Shown in pieces: positions 8,623-17,913 of a stretch of DNA of 64,000 bases. How positions within the stretch are numbered: the first letter of the stretch is position 1; each line of letters starts with the position of its first letter. The stretch covers positions 1-64,000 of the forward strand of contig NZ_BLIV01000010.1 in NCBI RefSeq assembly GCF_009811755.1, in the 5' to 3' direction. This DNA is from Roseobacter cerasinus. GTDB taxonomy: Bacteria > Pseudomonadota > Alphaproteobacteria > Rhodobacterales > Rhodobacteraceae. Below the pieces are notes generated by a model that saw only the letters and a program-made list of their open reading frames with translations, ran no database searches and had not been told where the DNA came from. A program made the translations under genes and the position numbers.

Positions 8623-9089
8623 GTTGGTGCCGCACCGTGGTCGTTTTCCAGATGCAACTTCATGTCAATCAGCACCTGCTGCAATAAGACCGTCTCTTTC
8701 AGCAGGCGCTTGGCCTCGTTCACGGTGATTTTCCCATCTTCCATGGACTGCTGATATTCGGCCATCAGCATGGCAAACCGTTGACTGAGCGCAATCACAT
8801 CCGAATTCACACCGCCGGGGCGTTCTGCGTTGGGGCGACGTTCATCGTATTGCAGCGAGCTGCCAGACAACTCCGCCAGAGCTGCGGTCACATGTGGATA
8901 CTCCGACGCCTGCTCCAGCAGCGCCACCGCTTCGATGGGCATAAACCGATCCGCATGTTCATCATGGTCGGAATAATAGCGCCCCAAAGTCGCCTTTGAC
9001 TTCCCGGTCAGCTTGCAGGCCTGCTCGATGCCGACATCTTTCACCAAGGTTTCGGTGTGTTTTTTCAGATACCTGCTGACGGCTGTCAT
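8619..9089 (-). CDS. Small HTH-containing protein, CII/CP76-like
   Basis: The 156-aa cytoplasmic protein begins MTAVSRYLKKHTETLVKDVG. It has a likely HTH at about 18-40 (IEQACKLTGKSKATLGRYYS), a second helical block, a polar linker (about 85-95), and a C-terminal helical segment (about 100-148) that looks like a coiled coil. The layout recalls phage CII-type regulators (Phage_CP76), but nothing else here is phage-like, so it may be a domesticated or purely chromosomal regulator. The ATG has GGAG 5 bases upstream. Its TAG stop shares the palindrome CTAG with the stop of the convergent KAS III gene. Confidence 0.65.
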   Translation of the reverse strand: MTAVSRYLKKHTETLVKDVGIEQACKLTGKSKATLGRYYSDHDEHADRFMPIEAVALLEQASEYPHVTAALAELSGSSLQYDERRPNAERPGGVNSDVIALSQRFAMLMAEYQQSMEDGKITVNEAKRLLKETVLLQQVLIDMKLHLENDHGAAPT

Positions 9090-9187
9090 ATGGCTCCTTT
9101 CGCTTCAATCTGGTGGGGGACCCGACCAAACCCCGCGCATAAGCCCTTCCATTAATCGGATGTCAGGGAAATGTCATTTATAAAAGC

Positions 9188-9236
9188 ACTCCCGGTGTTC
9201 GGGAGTCTAGTGAGTGGCCGGCGGCCCCAGCGCCGG
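9188..9236. other. Two tandem hairpins in the divergent tdk intergenic region
   Basis: The 271-base gap between the HTH gene and tdk has no convincing gene. It contains ACTCCCG/CGGGAGT (9188-9194 and 9200-9206, loop GTGTT), followed 11 bases later by CCGGCG/CGCCGG (9218-9223 and 9231-9236, loop GCCCCAG). Neither is followed by a T-run. Two adjacent stems in a long leader suggest a structured 5' UTR for tdk or a small RNA, but only the folds are visible. Confidence 0.35.
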
Positions 9237-9360
9237 TTTCGGGTAAGGGCCTGTTGCGCTCTGCCGTTTTGGGATCGGTAGGTTGGCGTTCGCGTCAGCA
9301 CCTGCGCACGGGCTTTGTTTTCAAAATCGCGCCCGCTTGCGGCCAACCGGACAGCCCCCT

Positions 9361-9949
9361 ATGAACAGCGCCATGGCCAAGCTCTACTTTCACTACTCCA
9401 CCATGAACGCGGGCAAATCCACGGTTCTGCTGCAAGCCGCGCACAACTATCGCGAGCGGGGCATGACACCCTATCTGCTGACCGCGCGGCTGGATGATCG
9501 CGCGGGCGCAGGGCAGATCGCCTCTCGGATCGGAATAAAGGAACCCGCCGATACATTCAGGACGCAGGATGATCTCTTTGCCGCCATCGCTGCGCGTTTG
9601 CGAGAGGGTCCTATTGCCTGCGCCTTTGTGGATGAGGCGCAATTCCTGACCGAAAGCCAGGTCTGGCAACTGGCGCGGGTTGTGGATGATCTGCGCGTGC
9701 CGGTGATGTGTTTTGGGCTGCGCGTCGATTTTCGCGGCCAGCTCTTTCCCGGCTCAGCCACCTTGCTGGCGCTGGCGGACGAGATGCGCGAGGTGCGCAC
9801 CATTTGCCATTGCGGTAAGAAGGCCACGATGGTCGTGCGGCAAGATGCGGAGGGCAACACCCTGATCGACGGCGCGCAGGTTCAGGTTGGTGGGAACGAG
9901 ACCTATGTCTCGCTCTGCCGCAAACACTGGCGCGCCGCCGTGGGCGACA

Positions 9950-9963
<14 letters not shown>
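9361..9963 (+). CDS. tdk: Thymidine kinase (type II)
   Basis: The 200-aa protein phosphorylates thymidine for salvage. It carries the P-loop MNAGKST near the start, the Walker B-like FVDEAQFL, the lasso-region LRVDFRGQLFPGS, and a zinc site from ICHCGKK and a later SLCRKHW. Length and order are normal for Tdk. The start could equally be the ATG at 9373 (MAKLYFHYS), where most homologues begin; no clear Shine-Dalgarno decides between them. Its 3' end overlaps the convergent dehydrogenase gene by 14 bases. Confidence 0.93.
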
Positions 9964-10899
<936 letters not shown>

Positions 10900-10903
<4 letters not shown>

Positions 10904-11238
10904 TGCATCCGTCCTCCCTGTGGCACGTCCTGATCAGGACCGATCAGCACGATGTTCCCCGCCTCATCCGGCAACCCAAGCACCAGAACCTCCGACATAA
11001 ACGGGCCGATCTGGCGCGGCGGAAAGTTCACCACGGCCATCACCTGTTTGCCGACCAGATTCTCGGGGGCGTAATGCGCGGTGATCTGGGCCGAGGTCTT
11101 ACGCTCACCGATCTCCTCGCCAAAGTCGATCCACATCTTGATCGCCGGTTTGCGTGCTTCGGGAAAGGGCTCAGCCCGCAGGATGGTGCCGCAGCGCACG
11201 TCGACCTTCAGGAAATCGTCGAAACTGATGTTATCCAC
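10900..11238 (-). CDS. csaA: tRNA-binding (EMAP/CsaA-like) protein
   Basis: The 112-aa single-domain protein has the CsaA OB-fold signature: the opening VDVRCGTILRAEPFPEARKP, SAQITAHYAPENLVGKQV, and the closing MSEVLVLGLPDEAGNIVLIGPD. CsaA binds tRNA and has been proposed to have export-chaperone activity in Bacillus. Length is normal. It overlaps both neighbours (8 bases with proC, 3-4 with the dehydrogenase), so translational coupling is likely. Confidence 0.9.
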
Positions 11239-12046
11239 GTGCCAACTCCCGCGACCGATCCGTCGCTGCTTTCACGGCACGCGGCAGCAGCGTTGGAAAA
11301 CCTGCGTCCTTGTCCATCAGAACCTCCAGCGCCGCCTGTGTCGTACCATTAGGGGACGTCACGTTGACGCGCAGCTGCGACGGGTCTTCCTCAGCCTGCT
11401 GCGCCAGCGCGCCCGCCCCGGCCACCGTGGCCTTGGCCAACTGCATCGCCAGATCCTCCGGCAGGCCCTGTGCGACCCCCGCCGCCGCCAGTGTTTCGAT
11501 CAGGTGAAACACATAGGCCGGGCCGGAGCCGCTGACACCCGTGACCGCGTCGATCTGAGCCTCATCGGTCAGGCGTACGACTTCACCCACCGCGCTGAGC
11601 AAGCCTTCGGCTTCCTCCAACGCCGCAGCACCAACGTGGGTGTTTCCGACAGTTGCGGTGATGCCCCGCGAGATGGCTGCAGGCGTGTTCGGCATAGCCC
11701 GGATGATCGGTGTCTGATCGCCCAGAATACCCTCCAGCCGGTCAAGCGTGATGCCTGCGGCCACGCTCACAAAGACGGTCTGGGCATTGCCCATAGCCGC
11801 CAGCGTCGGCAACGCCTCCGCCATCATCTGCGGTTTCACGGCAATCAGAACAACAGCGGGGGTCTTGGGCAGAGGGGCGTTGATCTGCACACCAGTCGAG
11901 GTCAGCCAGTGGGAGGGATGCGGGTCCACCACCCAGACCGACCCTGCAGGCAGACCCCGGCCCAGCCAGCCCGCAAGCATGGCCGACCCCATCTTGCCAC
12001 AGCCCAGCAGGACAAGCCCCTGCTGCGCGATCCGGCTCTCCTGCAT
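11231..12046 (-). CDS. proC: Pyrroline-5-carboxylate reductase
   Basis: The 271-aa enzyme reduces pyrroline-5-carboxylate to proline with NAD(P)H. The N-terminal Rossmann motif VLLGCGKMGSAMLAGW, the RAMPNTPAAISRGIT segment and the C-terminal signature GVSGSGPAYVFHLIETL, followed by MQLAKATVAGAGAL, identify it. Length is standard. The ribosome-binding region (GGGGGGAAGGATT) lies in the 3' arm of a 14-bp hairpin (12050-12083) filling the space after ybjN. Translation may therefore depend on opening that structure. Confidence 0.95.
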   Translation of the reverse strand: MQESRIAQQGLVLLGCGKMGSAMLAGWLGRGLPAGSVWVVDPHPSHWLTSTGVQINAPLPKTPAVVLIAVKPQMMAEALPTLAAMGNAQTVFVSVAAGITLDRLEGILGDQTPIIRAMPNTPAAISRGITATVGNTHVGAAALEEAEGLLSAVGEVVRLTDEAQIDAVTGVSGSGPAYVFHLIETLAAAGVAQGLPEDLAMQLAKATVAGAGALAQQAEEDPSQLRVNVTSPNGTTQAALEVLMDKDAGFPTLLPRAVKAATDRSRELARG

Positions 12047-12049
12047 AAT

Positions 12050-12083
12050 CCTTCCCCCCGAAATCCCTGTTTCAGGGGGAAGG
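12050..12083 (-). promoter_or_regulatory. Hairpin covering the proC ribosome-binding site
   Basis: On the minus-strand RNA, CCTTCCCCCTGAAA pairs with TTTCGGGGGGAAGG as a 14-bp stem with one G-U wobble and a 6-base loop. The odd position is a C-A mismatch on the plus strand but a G-U pair on the minus strand, which favours function as RNA of this operon. The stem fills the gap between ybjN and proC, and its 3' arm holds the proC Shine-Dalgarno. No U-run follows, so translational control or transcript-end protection fits better than termination. Confidence 0.6.
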
Positions 12084-12084
12084 T

Positions 12085-12585
12085 TTACGCCCGACCGTAT
12101 GCCTCTGCAATGGCGACCTGCAGCGCCTCGGCCGGGGTCTGGTTGCCCCAGGCCAGCAGTTGCATGGCAGGATAGTAGCGTTCCGCACTCATCACGGCGG
12201 CTCCGATCATCGTGTCGATCTGATCAGCACTGGCCACATGGCCGCCCGCCAGCACCAGGCCGTAGCGGTACACCATGAGCTTCTGTTCGTCCCAATAGGT
12301 GAAGGCCCCGGCCCAGCACTGATCGTTCACGTGATTGAGGAGTTCGTAGAGGTCTGCGTGCTTGTCTTCGGGTGGTTCCATGTCGAAGGTGCAGATCAGA
12401 CGCAGGGTCTGATCAAACGCCGACCAAGCCAGTGTCAATGAATACGTGCGCCATTGGCCTTCCACAGCCATGGCAATCTGCTCATCCGAAATGCGGTCGA
12501 AGTCCCACTCGTGATGCTCGGCAAGGTGCTCGACAATGTCGATGGGATGAATGTCGTCTTCAATGAACTGCTCGGACAGGGCCAT
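12085..12585 (-). CDS. YbjN domain-containing protein
   Basis: The 166-aa cytoplasmic protein carries the YbjN fold over most of its length, with segments typical of the family: VEGQWRTYSLTLAWSAFDQTLRLICTF region, the LNHVNDQCWAGAFTYW stretch and the MVYRYGLVLAGG strand. The fold resembles type III secretion chaperones, and E. coli YbjN is linked to stress and motility, but the biochemical role is unknown. It is the first gene of the ybjN-proC-csaA-dehydrogenase run. A perfect CtrA-like site lies about 224 bases before its start. Confidence 0.85.
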   Translation of the reverse strand: MALSEQFIEDDIHPIDIVEHLAEHHEWDFDRISDEQIAMAVEGQWRTYSLTLAWSAFDQTLRLICTFDMEPPEDKHADLYELLNHVNDQCWAGAFTYWDEQKLMVYRYGLVLAGGHVASADQIDTMIGAAVMSAERYYPAMQLLAWGNQTPAEALQVAIAEAYGRA

Positions 12586-12808
12586 GGTACCACCTCTTGT
12601 TATCGCACTAGCGGTTTGGGCCTAGGTGGCCCCCAACACTAGGTGCCTGCTCTACAGGCCGGGGCGATCCCCCGCGCCTATACAAGATATGGTGCGGCGC
12701 GAATGCCCTCTCTGGCAACCCCTATTCTTGGGGGTAACCGCAATAAGTTGTGGATGAGCGGAGATATGACCCAAAATCTCACCAATCGTTACCGTTGGCG
12801 GGCGGGCA

Positions 12809-12823
12809 TTAACCAGATTTTAA
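12809..12823 (-). promoter_or_regulatory. Candidate CtrA site, TTAA-N7-TTAA
   Basis: TTAA (12809-12812), seven bases (CCAGATT) and TTAA (12820-12823), followed by C, match the full CtrA consensus TTAA-N7-TTAAC of alphaproteobacteria. At this GC content fewer than one such match is expected in 64 kb. It lies between ubiK (3' side) and ybjN, about 224 bases before the ybjN start, so the most likely target is the ybjN operon. No clear -10 was seen nearby. Confidence 0.4.
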
Positions 12824-12835
12824 CGGAAGAACGGC

Positions 12836-12862
12836 GATCCGCGCCGCATCCCAGCGCGGATC
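12836..12862 (-). terminator. Hairpin downstream of ubiK (weak terminator)
   Basis: GATCCGCG (12836-12843) and CGCGGATC (12855-12862) are exact complements around an 11-base loop, beginning 20 bases past the ubiK stop on the minus strand. No immediate U-run follows, so it may be a transcript-end stem rather than a true intrinsic terminator. Confidence 0.35.
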
Positions 12863-12881
12863 AGAAGGTCCAAGGGCCGGA

Positions 12882-13124
12882 TCAGGCCTTGGATTCGAGC
12901 GCGTCGAGGCGTGCTTTCAACGCTTCGTTTTCTTCGCGCGCTTTCTGCGCCATGGCGCGCACGGCGTCGAATTCTTCGCGGGTCACGAAATCACGGTCCG
13001 CGAGCCAGCGGTCCATCATACCCTTCATGGCCGTCTCGGCCTCGTCCCGGGCCCCTTGAGCGACCCCCATCGCGTTGGTCATCAGTTGCGAAATATCGTC
13101 AAAGATCTTGTTGCGCGTCTGCAT
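12882..13124 (-). CDS. ubiK: UbiK/BMFP-family ubiquinone biogenesis accessory factor
   Basis: The 80-aa protein has the BMFP pattern: an amphipathic N-terminal half ([21 protein letters not shown]), the central [19 protein letters not shown], and a C-terminal heptad coiled coil ending in LDALESKA. In gammaproteobacteria UbiK is a membrane-associated helper of the soluble Ubi complex. The family match is clear, though the role in alphaproteobacteria is inferred. It is divergent from lgt, 93 bases away. Confidence 0.88.
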   Translation of the reverse strand: MQTRNKIFDDISQLMTNAMGVAQGARDEAETAMKGMMDRWLADRDFVTREEFDAVRAMAQKAREENEALKARLDALESKA

Positions 13125-13217
13125 GGATCACCTCCTGCTGGTCTCCCCCTCTATATGGGCCGCGACACCGCGCGCTGCAAGGTTGACTTCCCCGGCCCGG
13201 CACAGGAAAGGAGGGGC

Positions 13218-14099
13218 ATGCCAGCGCTCCTCCCCTTCCCCGACATCTCGCCGGAGATTTTCTCCGTCACGCTCTTTGGCATGGAGTTTGCGCTGCGCTG
13301 GTATGCATTGGCCTACATTGTTGGCATCCTGCTGGGCTGGCAATTGGTCGTGCGCGCAGTGCAGACGCCGCGCCTCTGGGCCAATCAGCAGCCAGTGATG
13401 ACAAAAGCGCAGATCGAGGATCTGCTGACATGGGTAATCATCGGCGTGATTCTCGGCGGGCGCCTGGGCTATGTGCTGTTTTATCAGCCCGCCTATTATC
13501 TGCAGCATCCCGGCGAGATCCTCGCGGTTTGGCAGGGAGGCATGGCGTTTCACGGCGGGCTTTTGGGCGTCATCTTTGCAGGGCTGATCTACACTTGGCG
13601 CCATAATATCCCTCGGCTGAGCGCGGCGGACGTCATGGCCTTGGGCGTGCCGCCCGGTCTGCTTTTGGGGCGCATCGCCAATTTCATCAATGCCGAACTT
13701 TGGGGCCGCCCGACCAGCCTGCCATGGGGTGTGGCCTTTCCAACGGAGGCTGCACAGGCCTGCCCCGGCATCGTGGGCCTTTGCGCACGGCACCCCTCGC
13801 AACTCTATGAGGCCGCGTTGGAAGGCCTGCTTTTGGGAGCCGTGCTGATCTGGATGGTCTGGCGGTCTGGCGCGTTGAAGACGCCCGGACGTGTGGCAGG
13901 TACGTTCTTTGCCGGATACGGCGCCGCCCGCTTCGTGGTTGAATTCGTGCGCCAGCCGGATGCGCAATTCGCCACCGATGGGAACCCGCTGGGCCTCGCC
14001 TGGCACATTGGCGGCTGGGGCCTGACCATGGGGCAGTTGCTGTCACTGCCGATGATCCTGCTTGGGCTCTGGCTGATCCGGCGCACGCGGGGCGCATGA
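13218..14099 (+). CDS. lgt: Prolipoprotein diacylglyceryl transferase
   Basis: The 293-aa inner-membrane enzyme transfers diacylglycerol from phosphatidylglycerol to the lipobox cysteine of prolipoproteins. About seven hydrophobic spans are visible. The Lgt signatures [19 protein letters not shown] and [16 protein letters not shown] (with the conserved Arg and Asn) are intact. The ATG at 13218 is chosen for its strong Shine-Dalgarno (AGGAAAGGAGGGG); longer in-frame starts would run into the ubiK promoter region. It overlaps midA by four bases (ATGA). Confidence 0.95.
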   Translation: MPALLPFPDISPEIFSVTLFGMEFALRWYALAYIVGILLGWQLVVRAVQTPRLWANQQPVMTKAQIEDLLTWVIIGVILGGRLGYVLFYQPAYYLQHPGEILAVWQGGMAFHGGLLGVIFAGLIYTWRHNIPRLSAADVMALGVPPGLLLGRIANFINAELWGRPTSLPWGVAFPTEAAQACPGIVGLCARHPSQLYEAALEGLLLGAVLIWMVWRSGALKTPGRVAGTFFAGYGAARFVVEFVRQPDAQFATDGNPLGLAWHIGGWGLTMGQLLSLPMILLGLWLIRRTRGA

Positions 14100-15154
14100 G
14101 CCTGCGCAACATATTGCGCGCCCGCATTCGGCAGACCGGCCCGATGTCGCTGGCGGACTATATGGGCGAATGCCTGCTGCATCCCGAGCATGGGTACTAC
14201 ACAACCGGCAGCCCATTTGGCGCAGACGGTGATTTCACAACCGCCCCCGAGATCAGTCAGATGTTCGGCGAGCTTCTGGGCCTGAGCCTCGCGCAGAGCT
14301 GGCTGGATCAGGGCACCCCGGCCCCTTTCACGCTGGCCGAGCTTGGCCCGGGCCGCGGGACGCTCATGGCCGATGTCCTGCGCGCGACGCAGCGCGTGCC
14401 GGGCTTTCACGCGGCGGCAGAGATTGTTCTGATCGAGCGGTCGCACGCCCTGCGCAACCAGCAGCGGCAGGCTTTGTCCGATGCGCGTATCCGACATTGC
14501 GACAGCGTCGATGACCTGCCCAGACAGCCGCTGTTCCTGATCGCAAACGAGTTCTTCGATGCGCTGCCGATCCGGCAGTTCACGCGCACAGACAGGCACT
14601 GGCGCGAAACCCAGATCGGCCTGTCCGACGGGGAGCTGATTCGCGGCCTGGCTCCGGCACTGCCGCAGCCCATGCTGGACAATCGGCTGGCAGACACAAA
14701 ACCAGGCGATGTGGTGGAATACGCGCCGAGCGCTGCCCCGATCGTTCACGAGATCAGCCAGCGCATTGCAGACCACGGGGGCAGCGCCCTGATCATCGAT
14801 TATGGCGACTGGCGCAGCCTGGGCGATACCTTTCAGGCCGTGCAGGACCATCAAACCGTGGATCCGCTGGCCAGCCCCGGGCGGGCAGATCTGACCGCGC
14901 ATGTGGATTTCGAGGCACTCGCCACGGCGGCCAACTGCGCCGTCAGCCGGCTCACGCCGCAGGGTGTCTTTCTGGAACGCCTGGGGATTACGCAGCGCGC
15001 GCAGACACTGGCGGCCAGCCTTCGCGGAGAGACGCTTGAGGCGCATGTCGCGGCGCATCGCCGCTTGACGCACCCCGACGAAATGGGAAACCTGTTCAAA
15101 GTGATCGGCCTGTTCCCGGAAGGTGGCAGCCCGCCGCCTGGATTGGATCAATGA
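14096..15154 (+). CDS. MidA/NDUFAF7-family SAM-dependent methyltransferase
   Basis: The 352-aa protein belongs to the DUF185/MidA family. The N-terminal [20 protein letters not shown] and [17 protein letters not shown] blocks and the SAM-binding [17 protein letters not shown] (about 80-96) are characteristic. The mitochondrial member NDUFAF7 dimethylates an arginine of a complex I subunit; a similar role here is an inference. It sits inside the overlapping run lgt-midA-pgeF (four-base overlaps at both ends), which suggests one transcript. Confidence 0.88.
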   Translation: MSLRNILRARIRQTGPMSLADYMGECLLHPEHGYYTTGSPFGADGDFTTAPEISQMFGELLGLSLAQSWLDQGTPAPFTLAELGPGRGTLMADVLRATQRVPGFHAAAEIVLIERSHALRNQQRQALSDARIRHCDSVDDLPRQPLFLIANEFFDALPIRQFTRTDRHWRETQIGLSDGELIRGLAPALPQPMLDNRLADTKPGDVVEYAPSAAPIVHEISQRIADHGGSALIIDYGDWRSLGDTFQAVQDHQTVDPLASPGRADLTAHVDFEALATAANCAVSRLTPQGVFLERLGITQRAQTLAASLRGETLEAHVAAHRRLTHPDEMGNLFKVIGLFPEGGSPPPGLDQ

Positions 15155-15906
15155 CACTAGAAATTCTGACAGCCGAACAGCTGGCCCCGCTGCGCCATGG
15201 CTTTTTCACACGCAAGGGCGGTGCCTCCTCTGGTGTGTTCTCCGGGCTGAATTGCGGGTACGGCAGTTCGGATCAGTCGGAGATTGTGGCCATCAATCGC
15301 GCGCGTGCGGCGGACGCCATGCAGGTGGCGCCTGAGCATCTGATCGGGGTGCATCAGGTGCATTCCGCCACCGCTGTCACCATCACCGAACCCTTGACCG
15401 ACAAGCCGAAAGCGGACGCGATGGTCACCAATCAACCCGGCCTGGCGTTGTCAATTCTGACGGCAGACTGCCAGCCGGTGCTCTTTGCCGACCCAAACGC
15501 CCAAGTGATCGGTGCCGCGCATGCAGGCTGGCGCGGCGCGCTCGATGGCATACTTGAGACTACAGTGGAAGCGATGTGCGCGTTGGGCGCAAGGCGCCGC
15601 GACATCATCGCCGTGGTCGGCCCCTCCATCTCGCAACGCGCCTATGAGGTCGGGCCCGAGTTTTTCGACACCTTCATGGCTGACACACCGGAAAACGCCC
15701 GGTTTTTTGCCTCCGGCGAGGGGGACAGGATGCTGTTCGACCTGCCGGGTTTTGGCCTGCACCGCCTCCGGCACGCGGGCATCGCCACCGCCGAGTGGAC
15801 ACGGCATTGCACCTATAGCGATGCGGAGCGGTTCTACTCCTACCGGCGCACGACCCATGCGAAAGAGGCGGATTACGGCCGCCTTCTGTCTGCCATCACG
15901 CTTTAA
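15151..15906 (+). CDS. pgeF: Peptidoglycan editing factor / purine nucleoside phosphorylase-like (laccase-domain) protein
   Basis: The 251-aa protein of the YfiH/DUF152 family has the metal and catalytic residues at the same numbers as E. coli YfiH: His71 in HQVHSATAV, Cys107 in TADCQPVLF and His124 in AAHAGWRGALDG. Bacterial members are described both as hydrolases that remove wrong L-Ser-containing peptidoglycan precursors and as purine nucleoside enzymes (FAMIN-like). Annotations as polyphenol oxidase come from the same fold. It is the last gene of the lgt run and is followed by a 126-bp palindromic element. Confidence 0.92.
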   Translation: MTLEILTAEQLAPLRHGFFTRKGGASSGVFSGLNCGYGSSDQSEIVAINRARAADAMQVAPEHLIGVHQVHSATAVTITEPLTDKPKADAMVTNQPGLALSILTADCQPVLFADPNAQVIGAAHAGWRGALDGILETTVEAMCALGARRRDIIAVVGPSISQRAYEVGPEFFDTFMADTPENARFFASGEGDRMLFDLPGFGLHRLRHAGIATAEWTRHCTYSDAERFYSYRRTTHAKEADYGRLLSAITL

Positions 15907-15911
15907 CACCC

Positions 15912-16037
15912 AATCGTAAACCTCAGACACGCCGTTTCGATCAGAGCACCCGCGCAAAAGGTACGGTTGCGCCGCGCCGTTCCGCCCTCAAGGGGCGGCG
16001 CTCTGAAACGGCTGTCGGATGTCGCAGGTTTGCGATT
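15912..16037. repeat. 126-bp palindromic intergenic element, copy A
   Basis: It fills the gap between the convergent genes pgeF and lrp. The outer stem is AATCGTAAACCT (15912-15923) with AGGTTTGCGATT (16026-16037), 12 pairs with one G-U. A middle stem pairs GCCGTTT and CAGAGC (15931-15947, 4-base bulge) with GCTCTGAAACGGC (16000-16012). An inner hairpin is CCGCCC/GGGCGG (15982-15998). The core at 15966-15987 (22 bases) is identical to copy B on the other strand. No T-run is present, so it is not a plain terminator. Confidence 0.7.
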
Positions 16038-16057
16038 CGGCGGTGTACAAAGCCGCC

Positions 16058-16558
16058 TCAAGCGGTGGAGGCCAGCCGCTCTTCCAGCACATCGAAGGGC
16101 ACGCCTGGCTCATCCTTGGCCCCCCGGATCACAAGCGAGGTCTTCACACTCGCCACGTTTGGCGTCGTCAAAAGCTCGCCCGTCAGGAAACGCTGAAAAC
16201 TGGACAGATCGGGAGCCGCGCACTTCAGGATGAAATCCACCTCCCCGTTCAGCATGTGGCACTCGCGCACCAGCGGCCAGGCGCGGCAACGATCCTCGAA
16301 GGCTGTGAGGTCCGCCTCAGCCTGACTGGCCAACCCGACGGAGGCAAAGACCTGCACTTCAAAGCCAAGCTCGCGGGCGTCCACCTCGGCGTGATAGCCT
16401 TTGATGTAGCCCGCCTCTTCCAGCGTGCGCACCCGCCGCAGGCAGGGCGGCGCCGAAATGCCCACGCGCTTGGCCAATTCGACATTGGTCATGCGCCCGT
16501 CAGCCTGAAGTTCCGCCAGAATCTTTCGATCAATCGGATCTAGTCGCGTTGATGCCAT
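16058..16558 (-). CDS. Lrp/AsnC-family transcription regulator
   Basis: The 166-aa protein has the standard Lrp layout: an N-terminal HTH (about 7-55: LDPIDRKILAELQADGR, then VELAKRVGISAPPCLRRVRTLEEAG) and a C-terminal RAM effector domain (about 68-150) with VRECHMLNGEVDFILKC. Length and order are typical of feast/famine regulators that sense amino acids. The start is the ATG at 16556-16558; upstream in-frame extension lacks a Shine-Dalgarno and enters the intergenic region. It is divergent from trxB, which it may regulate, though no operator was identified. Confidence 0.93.
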   Translation of the reverse strand: MASTRLDPIDRKILAELQADGRMTNVELAKRVGISAPPCLRRVRTLEEAGYIKGYHAEVDARELGFEVQVFASVGLASQAEADLTAFEDRCRAWPLVRECHMLNGEVDFILKCAAPDLSSFQRFLTGELLTTPNVASVKTSLVIRGAKDEPGVPFDVLEERLASTA

Positions 16559-16756
16559 TTCGCCCCCGAATTTTGCGGTTGTTATAGCACCCGCCAAGCC
16601 ATACGCAATAATATTTCGCTCAAGCGCAAGATTCTTTCTATGATATCGATATGGAGCAACTCTGGATTGCATCTTGTGCCGTAACGACGGGGGTTTCGGT
16701 GCGCGCGCGGAGGCTATATATCTCCGGGGCTGCTTCGAAAAGGACCGGGGGTTACG

Positions 16757-17752
16757 ATGAGTGAAACAAGACAAACGCGCGTGCTGATCATCGGCTCAGG
16801 TCCGGCGGGCTATACCGCAGGTGTCTACGCCAGCCGGGCGATGCTGAACCCGATTCTGGTGCAGGGGATCGAGCCCGGCGGACAGTTGACCACCACAACA
16901 GAGGTCGAGAACTGGCCGGGCGACACCGAGGTGCAGGGGCCTGATCTGATGGTGCGCATGGAAGCCCACGCCAAAACGATGGGCACCGAGATCATCGGCG
17001 ACATCATCACCGATCTGGACCTGTCGCAGCGCCCTTTCACGGCCAAGGGCGACAGCGGCACCACCTATATAGCGGATGCGGTGATTCTGGCCACCGGCGC
17101 GCGGGCCAAATGGCTGGGCCTGCCGTCGGAAGAAAAATTCAAAGGCTTCGGCGTCTCAGCCTGCGCCACCTGTGACGGGTTCTTCTATCGCGGACAGGAG
17201 ATCGTGGTCATCGGCGGCGGCAACACCGCCGTTGAAGAAGCGCTGTTCCTGACCAACTTTGCCTCAAAGGTCACACTGATCCACCGCCGCGACGAGCTGC
17301 GCGCCGAAAAGATCCTGATCGACCGGCTGATGAAGAACCCCAAGATCGAACCGCTCTGGTTCCATGAGTTGGATGAGGTCGTCGGCACGGAGAACCCGCT
17401 GGGCGTCGAAGCCGTACGCGTGCGCCACACCAAGACCGGCGAGATCACCGAGATCCCTGCAAAGGGGGTGTTCGTGGCCATCGGCCACGCGCCCGCCAAT
17501 GAGCTGGTCAAGGATGTGCTGAAAACGCATATGGGCGGCTATGTGGTCACCAAACCGGACAGCACCGAAACCTCGATTCCCGGTGTGTTTGCGGCAGGCG
17601 ATCTGACCGACCACAAATACCGGCAGGCTGTCACCTCCGCAGGCATGGGCTGCATGGCGGCGCTGGAAGCGGAGCGGTTTCTGGCGGAGCAGGATGGCGC
17701 TGAGACGACGACCGCAGAGACCCACGCAGCTGTCACCAGCGCTGCGGAGTAG
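16757..17752 (+). CDS. trxB: Thioredoxin-disulfide reductase
   Basis: The 331-aa flavoenzyme passes electrons from NADPH to thioredoxin. The FAD-binding [18 protein letters not shown], the redox pair C136-A-T-C139 in CATCDGFF, the NADPH-binding [13 protein letters not shown] and the closing [21 protein letters not shown] are all in place. A short extra C-terminal tail ([15 protein letters not shown]) is the only unusual part. A TATATA lies about 37 bases before the start without a convincing -35. The gene is divergent from the Lrp regulator. Confidence 0.97.
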   Translation: MSETRQTRVLIIGSGPAGYTAGVYASRAMLNPILVQGIEPGGQLTTTTEVENWPGDTEVQGPDLMVRMEAHAKTMGTEIIGDIITDLDLSQRPFTAKGDSGTTYIADAVILATGARAKWLGLPSEEKFKGFGVSACATCDGFFYRGQEIVVIGGGNTAVEEALFLTNFASKVTLIHRRDELRAEKILIDRLMKNPKIEPLWFHELDEVVGTENPLGVEAVRVRHTKTGEITEIPAKGVFVAIGHAPANELVKDVLKTHMGGYVVTKPDSTETSIPGVFAAGDLTDHKYRQAVTSAGMGCMAALEAERFLAEQDGAETTTAETHAAVTSAAE

Positions 17753-17913
17753 CCCCGCGCGCTGAAAACACAGCCTTTTGCACGACCCTGCCCCGCCCCC
17801 CGACGGGGGTGTTGCGTGCGTGCGGTGGTTTAATAGCCTTCAAACCCGGGACCGGGATAAGTCGCTGCGTGCCTTATCGGGCACGTTGCTTCTCCTGTTC
17901 GCGAGGTCTCCCC

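Noticed and set aside
17760-17830. Terminator after trxB (C-rich/G-rich stretch near 17790)
   Set aside because: The possible stem is short, the loop long, and no T-run follows.
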